The notes: a model not told the origin generated them from the letters alone. DNA of 64,000 nucleotides from Ktedonobacter robiniae (GCF_016587375.1 NZ_BNJG01000002.1:186001-250000); one strand, 5' to 3'. Shown: positions 35,273 to 45,773, counted from the stretch's first letter. Translations and numbers: made by a program.

Positions 35273-35821
35273 ATGGCACGAACTCATCCATGGAAAGTCA
35301 GCGACCCATTCTGGGAGCAGATCAAACCGTTGCTTCCAGCCGCACCGTCCCATGCAAAAGGTGGACGTCCCAGAATGGATGATCGACGAGCGTTTGAAGC
35401 CATCATCTATGTCCTGCGTACGGGTATCCAATGGAATGCGTTACCGAGAGAGTTGGGAGCTTCATCGACGGTGCATGACCGTTTTCAGGAATGGGAGCAG
35501 GTTGGCCTGTTCAAAGCTTTGTGGCAAGCAGGACTGCAGATGTATGATGAGTTGGAAGGAATTCAATGGGAGTGGCAAGCCGTGGATGGAGCAATGACAA
35601 AGGCTCCTTTTGGACAGGGTGCAACCGGAGCCAATCCCACCGATCGTGGTAAGTCAGGAGTCAAGCGCAGTCTCTTGACTGATGGAGCTGGGATTCCTTT
35701 GGCTATCGTTATTGATGGGGCTAATCGTCATGATGTGAAACTGTTGTGTGCTACCCTGGATGGCATCGTGATTACCCGTCCCGAGCCCATCGAGGGGCAG
35801 CCTCAGCACCTCTGCTTGTAG
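35273..35821 (+). pseudogene. IS5-family transposase, 3'-truncated
   Basis: 182 codons matching the IS5-type transposase at 5142 (DPFWEQIKPLLPAAPSH, AVDGAMTKAPFG with the first Asp, IDGANRHDVKLL with the second) but stopping before the third catalytic region. The break falls at QHLCL, where the kinase gene on the other strand begins, so a rearrangement has joined the two. A different lineage from the 5142 copy. Confidence 0.85.
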
Positions 35822-38800
35822 GTGCCTCCTTGAGAGCATGTGTTTGATTTTTCTCTCTCAAAAAGGCACATTTTTCTCCTCCATGCTACTGGTTCGTTGC
35901 TCATTGCGCATCTCGTGGGCTTGGGAAGAATGACCGTAAAGGTCGATCCGTTTCCGACGTCGCTCTCCACTGTGATGGTTCCCCCATGACGCTTGACGAT
36001 CTCGGCCACAATGTAGAGTCCCATGCCCAGACCGGGGATCGCTCGCTGTGTGGAACCTGCGACCCGATAGAAGCGCTCAAAAATCTTGTCGCGCTGCTCT
36101 CGCGGGATACCCAGGCCATGATCGCGGACACGGATCGTGACCGCATCTTCGGTGGCGGAGAGATCCATCTCGACGGTCTCTGCGCTGGGGGAATACTTGA
36201 TGGCATTGCTGATCAGGTTGGTGAACACCTGTCCCAGTCGGTCTCGATCCGCCAGCAAGCTAGTCTGCGCCGCGCCACGCATCACAATGGTATGGCTGGG
36301 ATGGGTTTGCTGCATAGTATTGGCAATCTCCTGCAGCAATGCGTCAAGAGCCACCATCTCCTGCCGATACTCCAGTCTTCCTGCCTGGATCTTGGAGACA
36401 TCCAGCAACTCTTCCACCAGCCGGATGAGTTTGTTGATCTGGATCTCCATGCTGGAAAGTGCCGGAGCCTGGATGCCTTGCTTTGCCAGTTGTCTGTGCA
36501 GCAAGGTGGTCTGCATTTTCAAGGCCGTGAGTGGGTTCCTGAGTTCATGGCTGGCCATACTGATAAAGTCATCCTTGCGCTGTTCCAGCTCCTTGCGCGC
36601 CGAATTATCCAGCACAAAGGCGACAACCCGGCGTGGACGCTCCTGGAAGATGACGCCTCCCACCAACACTGGCAGGCGACCGCCATCTTGACACACCAGT
36701 TCTGTTTCAAAGGGCGTATGTTGCCCGCGTGTGACTAATTCCTGGAGCGCGCGCTGGAAGAGAGACGCATGTTCTGGGAGAGTGGTACTCTCCACGCTCA
36801 GCGTTCCGCTGCGCACATCCTCCTGGGTATAACCAGTCATGTGGAGATACGCATCGTTGGCTTCCACCAGCACGTCCTCCTCCCCCTCAACAGAAACAAT
36901 CCCGATAATATTGGAGTCGATAAGGGCGCGGATGCGCTCCTGGCTCTGGCGTAAGGCTTCCTCCATTCGTTTCCGCTCATCAATGTCGGTGCCAGTGCCA
37001 AACCACTTGACGATCTGGCCGGTTTCATCGCGCACTGGCATGGCGCGCATTAAGAACCAGCGATACTCTCCCGTATGAGCATTTCTGACACGCGCTTCAT
37101 GCTCATACATGGTTCCCGTGTCCAGAGCGCGCTGCAAGTGCGCTCGGTTGCCTTCCCGATCATCGGGATGGATGACCTGGAGATACGCCCAGAGATCGCT
37201 TTGTGCGTTCTCTAACGTGAGCCCGGTGTAGTCACACCAGTGCTGGTTCATGTACTCGTGTTGACCGTCGGGTCGTGCCACCCACACGAGCTGTGGCACT
37301 GTTTCGACCAACACCCGAAATTGTTCTTCACTCTCTTTCAGCCTTTGTTCCGTTTGTTTCTGCTCGTCGATGTCGGTACAGGTGCCAAACCACTTCACGA
37401 TCTGGCCTGCTTCGTTGCGCACCGGCATGGCGCGGGCTAAGAACCAGCGATAGGCTCCAGTTTGACCGTCCTTGAGACGATGTTCGCTCTCAAAGAGCTC
37501 ACCCGTTGTGAGCGAATGTTGCCGAAGCGTGAGCACACGCTCAGTATCTTCAGGATGCAGGTATTGACGCCATTCATAGTCCCGTACCCGCTCAAAATCG
37601 GCCCGCGTCACCTCTTGAAAGCGCTGATTACAGTAGTCAACACGGCCATCTGGCGACGTCGTCCACACCAGTTGTGGTACCATTTCGGTGAGCACGCGCA
37701 AATGCTCCCGGCTTTCTTTGAGTTGCTGCTCCGTCCGTTTCTGCTCCTCAATGTCGGTGCAAGTGCCAACCCATTTGACAATCTGACCTGTTTCATTGCG
37801 CACTGGCAAGGCACGGACTAAAAACCAGCGATACTCCCCAGTCGTGCCATGGCGCAGGCGCAGTTCCGTTTCATATACCCCGCCGGTCTGGATGGCGCGC
37901 TGCCAGACGGAGCGGACGTGTTGCCGGTCCTCATGATGGAGACACTGCATCCATCCCTCCCCCTGGGCCTCTTCGGTGCTCTGGCCGGTATAGTCGCGCC
38001 AGCGTTGATTAAACGAGTCAGGATAACCATCCGGTCGTCCGGTCCAGAACAGTTGGGGGATAGCATCGATGAGGGTATGAATATCTGCTTCGGCTCGTTT
38101 GCGTGCGGTGATGTCAATGCCAGCGATGACGAGGTATTCGATGTGATGCTCCGCATCCATGCGGGGGGTAATCGCGAATGCAAGGTGAAGGTTCATCCCT
38201 TCTCTGGGCTGAATCAGGGCCTCGAAATGCACGGTTTCGCCCTTGCTGGCTCGCGCGATGGCGGCGCGTAATTGCGCCTGACTGGGAGGAGAAGATGACC
38301 ACCAGGGGCCTTCGACCAGGGGTTTGCCAACCACTTCCTCGCGTCGGATGTGCGCACTGCTTAACGGGATCTCATTGATATCCAATACGATCCCCTCAGG
38401 CGTCAGAAAGACGATCCCGGCATGCACGTTATCGAGGACATCCATGCAGAGGGACTCGCGCTGGGGAATCGTCTCCTGGCAGTGGGCTGGTGCTCCCATC
38501 TCGTGGAACTGCAACGTAAGTCCCCCAATGGTCGGAGAGAGATGCACATGCAGCCAGATCTGGATCACGGGAGAAACATACTCCACTTCGGTCAGTGCTC
38601 GAGTCCGTTTCGTTTTGCGCACAGCCTGGTAGAGCGAAGTGCTCACCAGTTGAGGAGCGCAGCGCCAGAAGCTGTTTCCAACAAGGGTCTCTGGTGCGGC
38701 GCCTAGCATGGCCTGTGCGCTCGCATTGGCATACACAATGGTATCGGCCTCATCGAGCACAAACAAGGCACCAGGAAGTGTCTCGAGAATAGTGAGGAGT

Positions 38801-38850
38801 GTCTCATGTGAGACAGGCATGAGACACTTGGTTTGCTTTATATTCGACAT
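35803..38850 (-). CDS. Multi-PAS hybrid-less sensor histidine kinase
   Basis: 1,015 residues from ATG 38850 (GGGAG site 11 bp before; a TTG at 38862 is less likely). About six PAS/PAC units fill the first 740 residues, three of which repeat the pattern EYRWFLVRALPVRNETGQIVKW. The kinase core follows: H-box SMASHELRNPLTALK near residue 770, N-box LISNAIKYSPSA, and G boxes RDHGLGIP and GLGMGLYIVAEIVKRHGG. No membrane span, so a cytosolic sensor, probably of redox, ligand or energy signals through PAS pockets. No response regulator is adjacent. The last 35 or so residues run beyond the family end into IS-derived DNA. Confidence 0.9.
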   Translation of the reverse strand: MSNIKQTKCLMPVSHETLLTILETLPGALFVLDEADTIVYANASAQAMLGAAPETLVGNSFWRCAPQLVSTSLYQAVRKTKRTRALTEVEYVSPVIQIWLHVHLSPTIGGLTLQFHEMGAPAHCQETIPQRESLCMDVLDNVHAGIVFLTPEGIVLDINEIPLSSAHIRREEVVGKPLVEGPWWSSSPPSQAQLRAAIARASKGETVHFEALIQPREGMNLHLAFAITPRMDAEHHIEYLVIAGIDITARKRAEADIHTLIDAIPQLFWTGRPDGYPDSFNQRWRDYTGQSTEEAQGEGWMQCLHHEDRQHVRSVWQRAIQTGGVYETELRLRHGTTGEYRWFLVRALPVRNETGQIVKWVGTCTDIEEQKRTEQQLKESREHLRVLTEMVPQLVWTTSPDGRVDYCNQRFQEVTRADFERVRDYEWRQYLHPEDTERVLTLRQHSLTTGELFESEHRLKDGQTGAYRWFLARAMPVRNEAGQIVKWFGTCTDIDEQKQTEQRLKESEEQFRVLVETVPQLVWVARPDGQHEYMNQHWCDYTGLTLENAQSDLWAYLQVIHPDDREGNRAHLQRALDTGTMYEHEARVRNAHTGEYRWFLMRAMPVRDETGQIVKWFGTGTDIDERKRMEEALRQSQERIRALIDSNIIGIVSVEGEEDVLVEANDAYLHMTGYTQEDVRSGTLSVESTTLPEHASLFQRALQELVTRGQHTPFETELVCQDGGRLPVLVGGVIFQERPRRVVAFVLDNSARKELEQRKDDFISMASHELRNPLTALKMQTTLLHRQLAKQGIQAPALSSMEIQINKLIRLVEELLDVSKIQAGRLEYRQEMVALDALLQEIANTMQQTHPSHTIVMRGAAQTSLLADRDRLGQVFTNLISNAIKYSPSAETVEMDLSATEDAVTIRVRDHGLGIPREQRDKIFERFYRVAGSTQRAIPGLGMGLYIVAEIVKRHGGTITVESDVGNGSTFTVILPKPTRCAMSNEPVAWRRKMCLFEREKSNTCSQGGTYKQRC

Positions 38851-39218
38851 ATATGCGGTCAATCTCCCTTATACCTGCCCCCATCTCTGGTAGCGAAGAT
38901 GCGTACCTACTCTGACCTCAAGAAGACTATTGAAGGAATACTATGCTATCTTCGAGCAGCAAGCAAGCTGTACTATATGTTCTCTTCCAGCATTTCTGGT
39001 AGCAAGAGGGCCATTGTCGAGGGAAGGAATCCGTGCCTCGCTGGCAATATTGCTTCCTCACCGCGTTGAGAGGGGTTCGCCATCAGTATCACTCTTGGTG
39101 ATTCAGGTTTCTTACTTCACAAAGGCATTTTCTCTTGATACAATAGAGTTGATATTATAGAAAAGACCGCTCTTAAGGCCTTTGGATGTCATTGAGACAA
39201 GTGTAGGAAAAGAAAAGC
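38851..39218. other. Upstream region shared by the two PAS kinases
   Basis: No gene. The first 120 bp resemble the region before the second kinase (about 42300-42420), for example GAAGATGCGTACCT, so the duplication of the kinase genes included the promoter region. Confidence 0.45.
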
Positions 39219-39390
39219 ATGGTAGAAGTCAAGGAACTCTCAGAGTGCTGGCATTCATGTGAATGCGGGTGCGAGCTTGACCGCGACCACAATGCCGCAC
39301 TGAACATCAAACAACTTTGGCTCGGGCGGAGCCTTCAGGGGACGCAAGCCTCCTGAGAACCCCCGGCTTGAGCAGTGGGGAGTCGTCACG
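39219..39390 (+). pseudogene. TnpB C-terminal remnant with element right end
   Basis: 45 codons with the end of the zinc finger (CWHSCECGCELDRDHNAALNI), which includes the third RuvC Asp of TnpB. Right after the stop, a hairpin of the type CCCCCGGC...GTGGGG (39360-39384) followed by AGTCGTCACG matches the right end of IS605-type elements. The rest of the element is gone. Confidence 0.75.
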
Positions 39391-39467
39391 CCCACCTTCT
39401 TCTTGAACACAACAAAAGGAAGTACAATGAAACTGTTGATCCCACATAAGGGAGGAGGACAGGAGCG

Positions 39468-40483
39468 ATGAATATGCGCGCCTTCGTTCTCACCCGCTAT
39501 GGTGGGCCTGATGCAATGGAACTCCGTGATGTTCCCAGACCATCGCCTGGGCCCGGGGAAGTGTTGATTCACGTCTACGCTGCCGGACTGAACCCGATTG
39601 ATTTCAAGATGCGTGAAGGAATGCTGCGAGTGATCTACCGCTACCCATTCCCGATCATTGCTGGGTGCGAGTTGTCTGGAGTCGTCGTAGCCAAGGGATC
39701 AGGTGTCACTTCCCTTGCCGAAGGTGACCGGGTGTTTACCCGCGTAGATAAGAGGGTGCTTGGTGCATTTGCCGAATTCGCCGTGGTTCGCGAGGATCTC
39801 GTCGCAAAGATGCCATCTTCTGTCTATTTCACAACGGCGGCGGGGGTGCCGCTGGCAGGGCTCACCGCGTTGCAGGCGTTACGAGACGAACTGCGGGTGA
39901 CAAGCGGCCAGAATATCTTCATCTCTGGGGGGCTGGTGGGGTGGGAACGTTCGCGATTCAGCTTGGGAAGTGGCTTGGAGCTCACATCGCAACTACTGCC
40001 TCGGCACGAGGTGAGGAGATGGTGCGCAAACTTGGAGCAGACGTCGTGGTAGACTACGCTCGGGAGCACTTCGATCAGGTGCTACGCGATTACGATGGAG
40101 CACTTGATCTAATAGGCGGCGACACTCTCTTGAAGACGTTCGGGGTCGTAAAGCATGGCGCAAAGGTGGTCTCAATCGCAGGAGTTCCCGAACCGCAGAC
40201 AGCGAGCAAAGATCTACAAGCCGGATCAACACTTGCGACGCTCTTCTGGGCCGCAAGCTGGAAAATCCGCCGCCAGGCGCGCAAGCATGGCGTTGCCTAT
40301 CGGTACCTCTTCATGCACCCGAGTGGTAGCCAGCTCTCAGAACTGGCTACCCTCATCGATCAGCAAAAACTTGAGGTAGTGATTGACCATATTTTTCCAT
40401 TTGCGCAAATCGCCGATGCATTCGCCTACCTCGAGCAGGGGCATGCCAAAGGAAAAGTGGTCGTGCAGATGGTCGAGCATTAG
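39468..40483 (+). pseudogene. Zinc-free quinone-oxidoreductase-like dehydrogenase (MDR), frameshifted
   Basis: A medium-chain reductase in two frames. Frame 1 has MRAFVLTRYGGPDAMELRDV, the GroES-like domain and TALQALRDELRVTSGQNIFISGG; frame 2 resumes at GTFAIQLGKWLGAHIATTAS and runs to KGKVVVQMVEH. The join is in a G-rich stretch near 39935 (GGGGGG, GGTGGGGTGGG) where the NADPH-binding GGxGGVG loop should be, so one base gained or lost there kills the cofactor site. It could be a base-calling error. All other parts look well preserved. Confidence 0.8.
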
Positions 40484-40839
40484 TGCGTTGGTATGCACCG
40501 CCATACTGCTCCCTATCTGGGGGGATGGTATGCAGTGGTGTCAATGTCAATGAACCGAGCGCACAGTCTTTTGAGTCATCTCCATCTGGAAATCCCTCTA
40601 TGGCGCGGGCGGACCTTGCCTCTCTCTGTGGGTCGCTTCGTCCCAAAAGCTCATACTTCAGACAGCTTGCTAAACCGGAGTGGTCTACCAGCTCCGCCCG
40701 CGCCATAGAGGGATTTCCAGATGGTACGAAACGCGCAAGGGCATCCGCCGCAAGCGCGACAGACAGTACCATCCGTGCTCACACACCGATCTCGCCACCC
40801 TCACCGGCTCAGATGACGAGTGTGGCGTCCTTTCCAGGC
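40484..40839. other. Gene-free stretch with fold-back repeat
   Basis: No gene. It holds the inverted-repeat element at 40582-40724. Otherwise nothing recognised. Confidence 0.4.
40582..40724. repeat. MITE-like fold-back element
   Basis: Perfect 32-bp inverted ends (40582-40613 and 40693-40724, outermost CCATCTGGAAATCC) around 79 bp without coding capacity. No target repeat is evident. Confidence 0.65.
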
Positions 40840-42297
40840 TCAGGCATCCCTCCTCCTGGGAAGGGTCACCGTAAATGTGGAGCCTTTTCCAACGTTGCTC
40901 TCTACCGTGATGGTTCCCCCATGGCCCTTGACGATCTCGGCCACAATATAGAGCCCCATGCCCAGACCAGGGATCGTTTCATGGCTGAGACCAGCGGCCC
41001 GATAGAAACGCTCAAAAACCTTCTTGTACTGTTCACGCGGGATGCCCAGACCATGATCCTGCACCTGAATCGTGACCGCCTCTTCGGAAGCGGAGAGCTC
41101 CACCTCAACGGTCGTTGCATTGGGAGAATACTTGATGGCATTGCTGAGCAGGTTGGTGAAGACCTGTCTGAGCCGGTCACGATCCCCGGTCACGCTGGTC
41201 TGCACAGTCCCACGCACCACAATGGTATGACTGGGGCTCATGTGCTGCATGGTGCCGGCGATCTCTCGCAGCAACTCGTCGAGATCCACCCGCTCCCGGA
41301 TGTACTTCAGTCTCCCTGTCTGCATCTGGGAGACATCCAGTAACTCTCCGATCAGACGCTCCAGTTGCTTGATCGGCGTCTCCACTCTGGAAAGCGCGGT
41401 AGCCGCCTCGTGCTGGGAGTGCTTTTCGAGGCGTTTGTGCACCAGTTGGGTCTGCAGCTTGACCACAGTGAGCGGGGTCCGCAGTTCATGGCTGGCCATA
41501 TTGATAAAGTCATCCTTGCGTTGTTCCAGTTCTTTGCGCGCCGAATTGTCCAGAACAAAGTTGATGGCCTGGAGGGGGTGATGATGGAAGACGACCCCGC
41601 ACACGAGCACCGGTAGGCGACTGCCATCTTGACAAATGTACTCTTTCTCATAGGGAGTCATCGACTGCTGGGTGCCCAGCTCCTGCAGGGCCTGCAGGGT
41701 CCGGGCCATATATTCTGGAGGCGTCATCTGCAATATGTTGATGCGCCCTTCACGCATGTCTTCTAGTCTATAGCCGGTCATGCGCAGAAAGGTCTCGTTG
41801 GCGTCCTCAATCTGCTCGCCTTGGGTGATAATGATGCCGATAATCTTGGATTGCATCAAGGCGTCTGCGCGTTCCTGACTCTCTCGCAAGACGTCCTCGA
41901 TCCGCTTCTGCTCCTCAATATCGGTGTGGGTGCCAACCCACTTGACGATCTGGCCTGTTTCATCACGGACCGGCATGCCGCGGACTAAAAACCAGCGATA
42001 CTTCCCCGTCTGGCTCTGTCTGACACGCTCTTCGTGCTCAAACATAGCTCCCGTGTCTAGGGCATGCTGCAAGCGCGCTCGGTTACTTTCCTGATCCTCA
42101 GGATGGATGAACTGGAGATGAGCCCATCGGTCGGGTTGTACCTGCTCAAGCACAAGCCCGGTATAGTCCCGCAAGCGCTGATTCGTGTATTCGTGCAGGC
42201 CGTCGGGTCGTCTCACCCAGACCAACTGGGGGATAGCATTGATCAGTGCGTCACATGACGCAGGAGTAACACGCCTGGTTTGCTTTGTCTTCTGCAT
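40840..42297 (-). CDS. PAS-domain sensor histidine kinase
   Basis: 485 residues from ATG 42297, which follows a GGGAGG site. Two PAS units (about 20-135, with QLVWVRRPDGLHEYTNQRLRDYTG and YRWFLVRGMPVRDETGQIVKW; and about 145-255) precede a HisKA/HATPase core: NMASHELRTPLTVVK, LLSNAIKYSPNA, QDHGLGIP, GLGMGLYIVAEIVKGHGG. Close paralogue of the last part of the kinase at 35803 and on the same strand, so a duplication with loss or gain of PAS units. Cytosolic. No cognate regulator is adjacent. Confidence 0.92.
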   Translation of the reverse strand: MQKTKQTRRVTPASCDALINAIPQLVWVRRPDGLHEYTNQRLRDYTGLVLEQVQPDRWAHLQFIHPEDQESNRARLQHALDTGAMFEHEERVRQSQTGKYRWFLVRGMPVRDETGQIVKWVGTHTDIEEQKRIEDVLRESQERADALMQSKIIGIIITQGEQIEDANETFLRMTGYRLEDMREGRINILQMTPPEYMARTLQALQELGTQQSMTPYEKEYICQDGSRLPVLVCGVVFHHHPLQAINFVLDNSARKELEQRKDDFINMASHELRTPLTVVKLQTQLVHKRLEKHSQHEAATALSRVETPIKQLERLIGELLDVSQMQTGRLKYIRERVDLDELLREIAGTMQHMSPSHTIVVRGTVQTSVTGDRDRLRQVFTNLLSNAIKYSPNATTVEVELSASEEAVTIQVQDHGLGIPREQYKKVFERFYRAAGLSHETIPGLGMGLYIVAEIVKGHGGTITVESNVGKGSTFTVTLPRRRDA

Positions 42298-42429
42298 ACG
42301 GGAAACCTCCCTTTCACGTGTCCCCATCCCTGGTGGTGAAGATGCGTACCTGCTCTGAACTCAAGATGTCTACAGAAATGATCTACTCTCTTCGAGAAAC
42401 AAGCGAGCTGGCACGTCATATTGCCAGTC

Positions 42430-42563
42430 ACGGCCTGTGCGCTCGTATTGGCATACACAACCGTCTCGATGCCATCGACGACACATGAGGCACGGGGAAG
42501 CGCCTCCAATAGAGGTGGACGTGATGTGAGCAGTGCGCCCACTGATGTATCAGCTGGGCACAT
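42430..42563 (-). pseudogene. Relic of a third PAS kinase N-terminus
   Basis: The translation PPLLEALPRASCVVDGIETVVYANTSAQAV matches the first PAS unit of the 38850 kinase (LETLPGALFVLDEADTIVYANASAQAM) but breaks off within 45 codons. Confidence 0.5.
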
Positions 42564-42755
42564 AGCATGACCTCTCTCCTTTCCCCCTGCTCAGTCCTTT
42601 GGACAAAAGGAGCAGACGTGCTCGCTCAATGAAACGATATGTTCTAACCTAGCTGGACGTTCACCACGTCACCCTTCTTCAAGAGAAGGTATTCTGCAAC
42701 TTCGCATGCGCTCTACGACAAGTACCGTCTTCCTCTCTTTGAAAGGAGGGGTACC

Positions 42756-42899
42756 ATGCGCAATAGAGGTGAAAGACGCTCTCTCCTGAGCAAGAGTTCC
42801 CATGACTATTCCTGTCGAGAACAGCCTTGTTCACAAACGTCAACAGACAATGGTCAACGTATAAAAAAGATTACCCCAAAATTGTATTGTTGTCAATAA
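42756..42899 (+). CDS. Possible small protein (47 residues)
   Basis: Starts MRNRGERRSLLSKSSHDYSC and has an excellent AAAGGAGGGG ribosome site 5 bp before the ATG, better than most genes in this window. Four Cys residues, basic, no similarity recognised. It lies upstream of, and opposite to, the second PAS kinase. Could be a genuine small protein or the start of a lost gene. Confidence 0.3.
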   Translation: MRNRGERRSLLSKSSHDYSCREQPCSQTSTDNGQRIKKITPKLYCCQ

Positions 42900-43105
42900 T
42901 ATTGTGCACAATCTAAATTTCTTCATGAGCGGAGTACGTCAAACGTGGCTCGAACAATACATTTCACGCTTGATCAATTTCAAGCTGGTCACCTAGCCTT
43001 CAGTTCGCCCATTGCTTCCTGAGCGAGATCGTGCTACTTCTACTGAGGCACGATCCTGCTCAATCCCTTGCACAAACTAACGAACCAGATTTAAAATGTG
43101 GAACT

Positions 43106-43239
43106 GCCCACGGGATGCGCAACGAGATGTATCTTCGGCTGAGGTGGCTCCGCAGGCCCATTCCATGTTCTCAATTTTTTCTAGCAATGATGGGCGCTTT
43201 CAGGCCAATGAGGTAGAACTCGTTGCGCATCCCGTGGGC
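43106..43239. repeat. Inverted-repeat element, 134 bp
   Basis: Perfect 21-bp inverted ends (43106-43126 and 43219-43239, outermost GCCCACGGGATGCGC) with 92 bp between. Not coding. MITE-like; no target repeat recognised. Confidence 0.55.
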
Positions 43240-43357
43240 TATGCAGGATTATTCTATGTATTTTCGTTGCTAACGCATATAAAAGTAAAAAGTTGGTTCT
43301 TGAAGAGTCAGTATGGAGGTATGCGTCCTGATCAAACGAAAGCTGGCTCATTGGTTT

Positions 43358-43398
43358 TTTCATCTGTTCATCAGCTATAATCTGATGAACAGATGAAA
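43358..43398. terminator. Hairpin upstream of the DUF2071-like gene
   Basis: 17-bp perfect stem (43358-43374 with 43382-43398), loop CTATAAT, flanked by TTTTTT before and GAG after; would terminate minus-strand or bound both sides. Confidence 0.5.
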
Positions 43399-43451
43399 GA
43401 GTCTTCTGTCCTGTTTTCAGGCACTCTTTGCTTCAGACGGCGAGGTAGCAT

Positions 43452-44226
43452 ATGTACATTCCAACCCTCCAAGGCACTATTGATCGGCGTCTCCTCGTGA
43501 ATTACCGTGTTGATCCCGACTATCTCCAAAAAACTCTTACCTGACCCATTTCGGCCAAAACGCATCCATGGAATGGGAATCGCAGGCATCTGTCTCATTC
43601 GCCTCAAACAGCTTCGCCCCCGCCTGCTCCCTGCGCTACTCGGTTTCTCTTCGGAGAATGCCGCTCACCGCATTGCAGTGGAATGGGAAGAGCATGGCCA
43701 ACATCGAGAAGGGGTCTATATTCCCAGGCGAGATACCTCTTCGCAGTTCAATATTCTTATCGGGGGAAGACTGTTTCCCGGCGTTCATCATCATGCGAGC
43801 TTTCAGGTGAGGGAAGAGGACGAGTTTTTCTCCGTGCAACTGGCAAGCGACGATAGGGAAACCAGGGTGACAGTTGAGGCTCGTGTCGCTTCACACCTGC
43901 CTGAGCACTCGATTTTTGCGTCTCTGGAAGAGGCTTCTGCGTTTTTCGAACACGGTTCGCTCGGCTATTCAGTAACTAATCAGGTGGGAAAACTCGATTG
44001 CTTAGAACTGCGATGCAGGAACTGGAAGGTCGAGCCCCTGCAGGTGACAAAGGCGCAGTCAAGTTTCTTCGAGGATCTCAGGCGGTTCCCCTCTGGCTCA
44101 GCAAAGCTCGATTGCGCACTCTTGATGCGGGCTATCCGCCACGAATGGTATGTACGGGAACCCTTCTCCTCAACCGGGAGCGAAGGTTCGACAAAGAGCG
44201 TCCATGTACCGACGGGGAGCCCTTGA
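43452..44226 (+). pseudogene. DUF2071-like (YqjF-type) protein, A-run frameshift
   Basis: From the ATG at 43452 the reading is MYIPTLQGTIDRRLLVNYRV, then DPDYLQK; at an A6 run (43528-43533) the frame shifts by one base to LLPDPFRPKRIHGMGIAGICLIRL and continues for about 230 codons (YIPRRDTSSQFN, FPGVHHHASF, AKLDCALLMRAIRHEWY). With five As the gene would be intact at about 257 residues. The DUF2071 family has no firmly known biochemical role. Slippage or base-calling error is likely because everything else is well kept. Confidence 0.7.
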
Positions 44227-44320
44227 CCTCTCTCTTTCCACGGAGAAGGTAGCACCTCACTCTCTGGACCTTCCCCAAAAATGCTGAGGAGGTCGTCTCC
44301 TCAGCGAGAAAGGCGTATTC

Positions 44321-45180
44321 ATGCAAAGAGAGAGAAATAGTCCCCAGATGGAGATATCATCTCGTTTCCCTATGGACCTCATCGATGTGGGAGGATATCG
44401 ACTCGCCATCGCATGCACTGGCTCAGGAAGCCCGGCGGTGATCTTGGATGCTGGCATGGGAGATACGAGTGAGGTCTGGCGCCAGGTACAGGAAGCCGTG
44501 TCAGAGTTTACCTGTGTGTGTAGCTATGATCATGCAGGCCGGGGACAAAGCGACCCAGGTCCCACACCCCGTACAAGCCAAACCATCGCCACTGAATTAC
44601 ATGCACTCTTACGGCACGCCCACATCCCCGGTCCCTACATCTTCGTTGGACATTCCTTTGGAGGATACAACGCACGCCTCTACGCCAGCCAGTATCCAGA
44701 GGAGGTGGTCGGTCTGATCCTGGTTGATTCGGCCAGCCCTCATCTGGACCTGGTGGCAGTGTTGCCTCCTGAGAGACCAGAGGAGAACCAGGGCATACGG
44801 CAAGTCCGACGCGTCCTCATTCAAGAGACCCAGGAGATGGACAACCCTGAAGGGATCGATCCAGCCGAGAGTGCAGCCCAGGTGCGCGCCATCACTTCAT
44901 TTGGGGCATTGCCACTATAGTGCTGACGCACACCTCTGACCCCTGGGTAGAGATGCTGGTGACAGCGTTTCCTGGTTTTCCACGAACGCTTGTCATCAGG
45001 CTCGACCATGCCTGGCAGGAACATCAACGTCAATTGTTGTCTCTTTCATCACACAGCCAACAAATAAGAGCACAACACAGTGGGCACTATATTCATCTTG
45101 AGGAGCCAGAACTGGTTGCACATGCTATTCGTTCTATGGTTGACCTGGCACGACAAAGTGGAGGAATGCAGGCATCATAA
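44321..45180 (+). pseudogene. Alpha/beta hydrolase, frameshifted
   Basis: First frame: DLIDVGGYRLAIACTGSGSPAVILDAGMG (oxyanion region), nucleophile Ser in FVGHSFGGYNAR, up to ITSFGALPL at 44920. Second frame: VLTHTSDPWVEM (catalytic Asp) and HSGHYIHLEEPELV (catalytic His) to 45180. The complete triad is therefore encoded but split by a one-base change near 44915 (CCACTATAG). About 285 residues if repaired. Ribosome site and upstream hairpin-like repeat suggest that it was an independent gene. Confidence 0.75.
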
Positions 45181-45773
45181 AAGGGTGTTCTTTTTTCTCA
45201 TGTTGTTTGCCCGCCATCTGAAAAACGTTTTTAAGCTTAAGGCCCACGTTCTTTAGCAAATGCGCTTGCATCTATCTCAAGCATTTCGCTTTAAATCATA
45301 CCCCACTTTCTTATCCTTGAAGTTTAAACTAAAATAAACTCAGCAATCCTTGAGAGAGGATTGCCAAGGTGGAGGAATGTATCCAAATAGTACAGTGGGT
45401 GCGCATCAGCACACCTTTTGAGCAAAACTGATAACATCAGCGCGAAACAGGGAAATTGGCTCTGGAGAATCGAGAGAAGGAGCCCCAGAGACGAATTGTT
45501 TCGCACTATTTTGGGAAATGGGTGAGGGCAGCGCAGGGGACATCTTGTGGTTCCAACAGGTGCTGGACGTTTCCCAACTATTACCATCTCTTTGCGGTCT
45601 GTGTCAGCTTCGCTGGTACTGGGCCTCCATGCCCGCTATCGAGAACGTTCCAAGGTTGGCCCTCCCCCAACATTGCCTTTCGACTTTCCAGCGAAGCGGG
45701 TGCGCATGCGCGACCTAGCGCACGCCGTTAGAAAGCAGGATCGACTCCTCGCTGAGAGGTGGCACCCCATCTT
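45181..45773. other. Gene-free stretch
   Basis: AT-rich first half, GC-richer second half. Several open frames but none with a recognised domain or ribosome site. Confidence 0.4.

Larger units (their letters stand above)
42564..43451. other. Long region without a firm gene
   Basis: Contains one small candidate gene (42756), an inverted repeat (43106-43239) and a terminator-like hairpin (43358-43398). Otherwise no recognisable coding sequence. Confidence 0.45.

Noticed and set aside
35986..36738. 250-codon plus-strand frame opposite the PAS kinase (also at 40483-41343)
   Set aside because: The same shadow appears opposite both paralogous kinases because they share sequence; not an independent conserved gene.
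45324..45587. 87-codon minus-strand frame in the gap after the broken hydrolase
   Set aside because: No ribosome site, no domain, poor codon pattern.
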